A DNA stretch of 8,581 nt from Candidatus Omnitrophota bacterium (lineage in GTDB: Bacteria > Omnitrophota > Gorgyraeia > Gygaellales > Profunditerraquicolaceae): the NCBI GenBank assembly GCA_023247875.1, contig JAHFFQ010000062.1, positions 1-8,581 of the forward strand. The letters run 5' to 3'. The translations under genes and the position numbers were made by a program. The notes under the pieces were generated by a model that was not told the origin of the DNA, did no database searches, and saw nothing but the letters and a program-made list of their open reading frames with translations. The number at the start of each line of letters is the position of its first letter. The first letter of the stretch is position 1. Positions 6,188-8,581 of the stretch are shown here, piece by piece.

Positions 6188-7390
6188 ATGTCTATTCAAG
6201 TAATTATTGAAAAATGCACCGGCTGCGGATTATGTATCAAGGCCTGCCCCTTTGACGCGATCCGCATCACCAATAAGAAGGCCTTCATTGATTTAAACAA
6301 ATGCACCTTTTGCGGCGCCTGTAAAGATGCCTGTAAATTCAAGGCGATCATATTAGTTAAAGAACCCGCCAAGTGCGACTTTCCCGATATTAAGGATTAT
6401 AAAGGTGTCTGGGTATTTATTGAACAGAAGAATGGACGGGTGCAGTCGGTTTCCTACGAATTATTAGGCAAGGCCCAGGAATTGGCCGGGAAATTAAACT
6501 GCCAGGTAAGCGGGATTTTGATCGGCGATAAATTAGAGGATCAGTTGGATGAATTGATCTTTTGCGGAGCTGATAATATTTACCTGGTAGAGTCGCCGGA
6601 GCTGGCGAATTTTCAGGATGAGCCATACACCAATATATTAGTACAGTTGGTAAAAAAATACAAACCGGAGATTCTTTTATGTGGCGCGACAAATATCGGC
6701 AGGTCATTGATTTCCCGCGTAGCCATAAATATTAAAGCCGGATTGACCGCGGATTGCACGGGCTTGGATATCGATCCGGACAAAAAGATCCTGCTTCAGA
6801 CCCGTCCGGCATTCGGCGGGAACATCATGGCTACGATCATCTCTCCGAATTACCGGCCGCAGATGGCAACTGTCAGGCATAAGGTTTTCGCGCCTTTGCC
6901 TGCGGATAAAAAACGTAAAGGTAAAATTATAAAAGAAACTTTTGATAATGCGCTTTATGCTTCGCGCACTAAGCTCCTGGATATCGTTGAAGAGATTGAG
7001 TCAACGGTAAACCTCTCCGAGGCGGATATTATTGTTTCCGGGGGCCGCGGAATGGGAGGGAGCGAGAATTTCAAATTGTTGGAGGAGCTGGCGCATGTTT
7101 TAGGCGCTGCGGTAGGGTCAAGCCGCGCGGCAGTTGACTCCGGATGGATGCCTTATTCGCACCAGGTGGGGCAAACAGGGAGGACCGTTGCTCCCAAGAT
7201 CTATATTGCTTGCGGCATATCCGGGCAGATCCAGCATCTTGTCGGTATGCAATCCTCAAAGATCATTATCGCCATCAATAAAGACCCCGAAGCACCCATA
7301 TTCAAGGTAGCCACCTACGGCATAGCAGGGGATCTCTTTCAAGTAGTTCCTGCTTTAACTCAAGCCTTCAAAACAGCATTAAGAAAATAA
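6188..7390 (+). CDS. etfA: Electron transfer flavoprotein, alpha subunit with N-terminal 2x[4Fe-4S] ferredoxin domain
   Basis: This is a 400-residue protein, longer than plain EtfA (about 320-340) because of an N-terminal ferredoxin domain. Its two cluster motifs are CTGCGLCIKACP (C10, C13, C16, C20) and CTFCGACKDAC (C39, C42, C45, C49). After a linker come the EtfA N-terminal domain (GVWVFIEQKNGRVQSVSYEL) and the C-terminal FAD domain with SGGRGMGGSENF, GAAVGSSRAAVDSGW, HQVGQTGRTVAPKIYIACGI, SGQIQHLVGM and INKDPEAPIF. Such fusions are known in CarE (caffeyl-CoA reductase) and LctC (lactate dehydrogenase) ETFs, where electron bifurcation links NAD(H) and ferredoxin. GAGGTG at 6174-6179 is a well-placed ribosome binding site inside the end of etfB. 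Structured repeat copy 2 follows downstream. Confidence 0.95.
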   Translation: MSIQVIIEKCTGCGLCIKACPFDAIRITNKKAFIDLNKCTFCGACKDACKFKAIILVKEPAKCDFPDIKDYKGVWVFIEQKNGRVQSVSYELLGKAQELAGKLNCQVSGILIGDKLEDQLDELIFCGADNIYLVESPELANFQDEPYTNILVQLVKKYKPEILLCGATNIGRSLISRVAINIKAGLTADCTGLDIDPDKKILLQTRPAFGGNIMATIISPNYRPQMATVRHKVFAPLPADKKRKGKIIKETFDNALYASRTKLLDIVEEIESTVNLSEADIIVSGGRGMGGSENFKLLEELAHVLGAAVGSSRAAVDSGWMPYSHQVGQTGRTVAPKIYIACGISGQIQHLVGMQSSKIIIAINKDPEAPIFKVATYGIAGDLFQVVPALTQAFKTALRK

Positions 7391-7401
7391 AGCGGGTTCA
7401 T

Positions 7402-7580
7402 CAGGCAGGCTGTCGAGGCTTGCCTGGTATTAAGCGTCTGGCTTACCTGTGTTTTCGCGGGGACGTTTGTGTGCCCCGGCGCGGCACACTGCACTCGATG
7501 CTCCTCCTCGCTCTCCCCGCCTGCGGCGGGGAACCGAGCCCGCTCGGACTGCGCACGCCCCGCTCAACCACAGGCAAGCC
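7402..7580. repeat. Structured intergenic repeat, copy 2 (upstream of pilin 2)
   Basis: This is the second copy of the element at 1047-1213, starting soon after the etfA stop. The core runs 7440-7580: the arms GGCTTACCTGTG (7440-7451) and 7569-7580 pair at 11 of 12 positions. The 7-bp hairpin GTGTGCC/GGCACAC (7469-7475 with 7483-7489) is conserved. The variable centre is here a perfect 8-bp hairpin, TCCCCGCC/GGCGGGGA (7514-7521 with 7525-7532), with a TGC loop. CCGAG/CTCGG (7534-7538 with 7543-7547) forms one more small stem. Upstream, 7402-7426 is a hairpin whose right half, GGCTTGCCTG (7417-7426), is a perfect complement of 7571-7580. It therefore acts as a second, alternative left arm. Open frames crossing the element look fortuitous. 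Confidence 0.85.
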
Positions 7581-7630
7581 ATCCGTTCCCGTCCGCTACA
7601 ATAAGCCCTTTATCAATTTTGCTAAATTAC

Positions 7631-7659
7631 TTGACAAAGTACTGCAGAGGGAATAGAGT
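7631..7659 (+). promoter_or_regulatory. Candidate sigma70 promoter of pilin gene 2
   Basis: A perfect TTGACA (7631-7636) is separated by 17 bases from TAGAGT (7654-7659). The predicted +1 is near 7666, one base before the ATG at 7667. The upstream context AAATTACTTGACAAAG parallels that of pilin gene 1. Confidence 0.6.
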
Positions 7660-7666
7660 AATCAAT

Positions 7667-8110
7667 ATGATGAATAAAATGAAACGCGGTTTTACACTTA
7701 TTGAAATAATTATAGTCATAATCATCGTAGGTATACTTGCGGCGGTAGGCCTTACTCAATACTCTAATGTGGTTGAGAGAGGACGAGTCGCCGAAGCTAG
7801 AATGCGCATAGGCGTTATGCGGCAATTAGCTACGGAATATTATTTGGAGAAAGGTATCCTTAGCGGACTAACAGAAAGCTGGTTAGGCGTAAATAACACG
7901 TGTTCATCTAATGGTTTCTATAGGTGTAGGATGGGGACTCTTACCGCGGACAGCGTTAATTTATCTTGTGTAAGGTGTATCGAAGGCGAAGGCGGTAAGA
8001 CTCCCAATGGTACGTATTATAATATCTACTTGCGTTGGACACCAGCTACGGGGCTCCAGGAGTGGTTTTGTACAGATGACGCAGGTTCTTGTGTGGCGCG
8101 GTTACTGTAA
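7667..8110 (+). CDS. Type IV pilin-like protein (prepilin), solitary gene 2
   Basis: This is a 147-residue prepilin with leader MMNKMKRG, cleavage before F9, the mature start FTLIE and the hydrophobic helix IIIVIIIVGILAAVGL. It is a paralogue of the pilin at 1291-1713: the DNA of the two is nearly identical over the membrane helix, then diverges. The body carries six cysteines (C79, C87, C101, C104, C135 and C142), suggesting several disulfides in an exported protein, and the motif GGKTPNG at 109-115, equivalent to GGKPPNG in pilin 1. The start is uncertain: ATGs at 7667, 7670 and 7679 are in frame. I prefer 7667 because the predicted transcript begins there; 7679 would give the same MKRGF start as pilin 1. 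The long upstream frame from 7469 crosses the repeat and the promoter and is rejected. Confidence 0.9.
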   Translation: MMNKMKRGFTLIEIIIVIIIVGILAAVGLTQYSNVVERGRVAEARMRIGVMRQLATEYYLEKGILSGLTESWLGVNNTCSSNGFYRCRMGTLTADSVNLSCVRCIEGEGGKTPNGTYYNIYLRWTPATGLQEWFCTDDAGSCVARLL

Positions 8111-8128
8111 AGTTGGGTGGCAGAGTTT

Positions 8129-8155
8129 TTAATTCCGGGGACACAGTAGTTAATT
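8129..8155. repeat. Possible degenerate repeat fragment containing GGGGACACAG
   Basis: Between the pilin 2 stop and the terminator lies TTAATTCCGGGGACACAGTA followed by GTTAATT. It resembles, from memory, the AATTCCGGGGACAC-type dispersed repeats that accompany Y1 transposase families. There is only one arm here and no pairing partner. The assignment is weak. Confidence 0.25.
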
Positions 8156-8164
8156 TAGAGTTTT

Positions 8165-8199
8165 AAGGTGGTCACGATTTGTGGCCACCTTTTCTTTTT
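8165..8199 (+). terminator. Intrinsic terminator after pilin gene 2
   Basis: AAGGTGGTCAC (8165-8175) pairs with GTGGCCACCTT (8181-8191) over 11 bp with one G-U pair, around the loop GATTT. It is followed by TTTCTTTTT (8191-8199). It ends the pilin transcript and separates it from the HTH-smc promoter. Confidence 0.85.
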
Positions 8200-8230
8200 A
8201 GGTATTTCTGAGCCCGATAGCCTTAGTAGT

Positions 8231-8290
8231 TTTAACATATATTTTCATCATGATGATTAATATCAGAGCTATCTGTAGCTATATGTTAAA
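8231..8290. promoter_or_regulatory. Inverted-repeat cluster upstream of the HTH gene promoter
   Basis: TTTAACATATA (8231-8241) and TATATGTTAAA (8280-8290) are perfect inverted copies 38 bases apart. Between them lie a 12-bp palindrome TCATCATGATGA (8245-8256) and a small hairpin AGCTA/TAGCT (8267-8271 with 8276-8280). The cluster ends 17 bases before the -35 of a consensus promoter that drives a small DNA-binding protein. An operator for that protein is therefore a reasonable but unproven reading. Confidence 0.5.
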
Positions 8291-8307
8291 GAATGTAAAG
8301 ATTTTCC

Positions 8308-8336
8308 TTGACAAGAATTGGCACCTTGTTTATAAT
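8308..8336 (+). promoter_or_regulatory. Perfect consensus sigma70 promoter of HTH gene and probably smc
   Basis: TTGACA (8308-8313), a 17-base spacer and TATAAT (8331-8336), both exact consensus. The predicted +1 is near 8343, one base before the ATG at 8344, with no ribosome binding site between. A leaderless transcript is expected. Confidence 0.85.
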
Positions 8337-8343
8337 GCGAAAT

Positions 8344-8523
8344 ATGGTAACCAGCAATTTGATGACTATAGAAGATCTCGCGGATTACTTAAAGGTAACC
8401 CGCCGGACTATTTATGACTGGCTTAAGCATAATAAGATACCGGCGCTGAAGCTGGTCGGTCAATGGCGTTTTAAAAAAGATAAAATTGACAGCTGGCTGG
8501 AGAGCCAGTCACAACCACATTAA
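8344..8523 (+). CDS. Small excisionase-type helix-turn-helix DNA-binding protein
   Basis: This 59-residue protein consists almost entirely of one MerR-like/excisionase (HTH_17 type) winged helix-turn-helix: MTIEDLADYLKVTRRTIYDW (7-26) gives the two helices, and IPALKLVGQWRFKKDKIDSWL gives the wing with the typical G-x-W-R-F and the closing helix. It probably binds DNA as a small regulator or architectural factor. The start at 8344 was chosen because the consensus promoter lies immediately upstream. A TTG at 8308 would lie inside the -35 box, and an ATG at 8335 inside the -10 box. An internal ATG at 8362 lacks a ribosome binding site. smc begins 18 bases downstream with its own strong site, so the two are likely cotranscribed. 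It is not evidence of a prophage, since no integrase is present. Confidence 0.8.
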   Translation: MVTSNLMTIEDLADYLKVTRRTIYDWLKHNKIPALKLVGQWRFKKDKIDSWLESQSQPH

Positions 8524-8541
8524 CATTGGGAGGATCAACGC

Positions 8542-8581
8542 ATGTACTTCAAAAGATTAGAGCTTATCGGTTTCAAATCTT
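8542..8581 (+). CDS. smc: Chromosome segregation protein SMC, first 13 codons (3' end outside window)
   Basis: The translation MYFKRLELIGFKS matches the highly conserved start of bacterial SMC proteins (M-x-L/F-K-x-L-E-L-x-G-F-K-S), just before the P-loop. GGGAGG (8528-8533) lies eight bases before the ATG and fits a real start. The product would be the condensin ATPase that organises and segregates the chromosome. Only 40 bases are visible, so the call rests on this N-terminal motif alone. Confidence 0.8.
   Translation, partial: MYFKRLELIGFKS

Noticed and set aside
7402..7426. Intrinsic terminator for the etf operon
   Set aside because: The hairpin is stable enough, but no T run follows. 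Its right half matches the repeat arm, so it is better read as part of the repeat.
7469..7666. N-terminal extension of pilin 2 starting at 7469
   Set aside because: It would run through the repeat and a TTGACA-17-TAGAGT promoter, and would put a long hydrophilic stretch before the prepilin leader, unlike pilin 1.
8308..8343. TTG start at 8308 for the HTH protein
   Set aside because: The TTG is the first half of a perfect -35 box, and the added residues would be encoded by the promoter itself.
1..8581. CRISPR arrays, tRNA or rRNA genes, and transposase or integrase genes
   Set aside because: No regularly spaced short repeats, cloverleaf-like sequences, rRNA stretches or recombinase motifs were found on reading either strand.

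Overview
The window is 8,581 bp of bacterial chromosome with moderate GC content and genes tightly packed on the + strand. It encodes housekeeping genes (FtsA-type division protein, MarC-family membrane protein, ADP-glucose pyrophosphorylase, short-form N-acetylglutamate synthase, acyl-CoA dehydrogenase with both ETF subunits, start of SMC) interleaved with two solitary type IV pilin-like genes. That mix, the pilin N-terminal style and the bulky GC-rich intergenic repeats suggest an uncultivated anaerobe of the Omnitrophota (OP3) kind. The assignment rests on recall of family style, not on a search, and is tentative. I saw no rRNA, tRNA, CRISPR or transposase gene.

Layout. 2-1039: 3' part of an ftsA-like gene. 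1047-1213: a structured repeat (copy 1), followed by a promoter and pilin-like gene 1 (1291-1713). 1759-2393: near-consensus promoter and a marC-family gene whose stop overlaps the start of glgC (2390-3613). 3611-3687: a nested inverted repeat that contains the glgC stop codon and ends six bases before the short argA-like gene (3694-4143). 4138-7390: promoter, a leader with competing hairpins, then acd-etfB-etfA as a tight operon. 7402-7580: structured repeat copy 2, followed by a promoter and pilin-like gene 2 (7667-8110), then an intrinsic terminator. 8231-8581: inverted repeats, a perfect consensus promoter, a 59-residue excisionase-type helix-turn-helix protein, and the first 13 codons of smc.

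How the genes work together. The acd-etfB-etfA set predicts a flavin-based electron-bifurcating acyl-CoA dehydrogenase/ETF complex. Its EtfA carries an extra N-terminal 2x[4Fe-4S] ferredoxin domain, as in CarCDE of Acetobacterium, so it would couple NADH oxidation to reduction of an enoyl-CoA and of ferredoxin. The glgC gene implies glycogen storage. The argA-like gene implies arginine synthesis by the acetylated route.

The most unusual feature is the repeated unit 'structured repeat + promoter + pilin gene', present twice, each time directly after the stop codon of an unrelated housekeeping gene. Within each copy the outer arms are complementary to each other although they differ between copies, so pairing appears to be kept while sequence changes. 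A second pattern is that three promoters with 17-base spacers place the predicted +1 on, or one base from, an in-frame ATG that has no ribosome binding site. This suggests leaderless transcripts.
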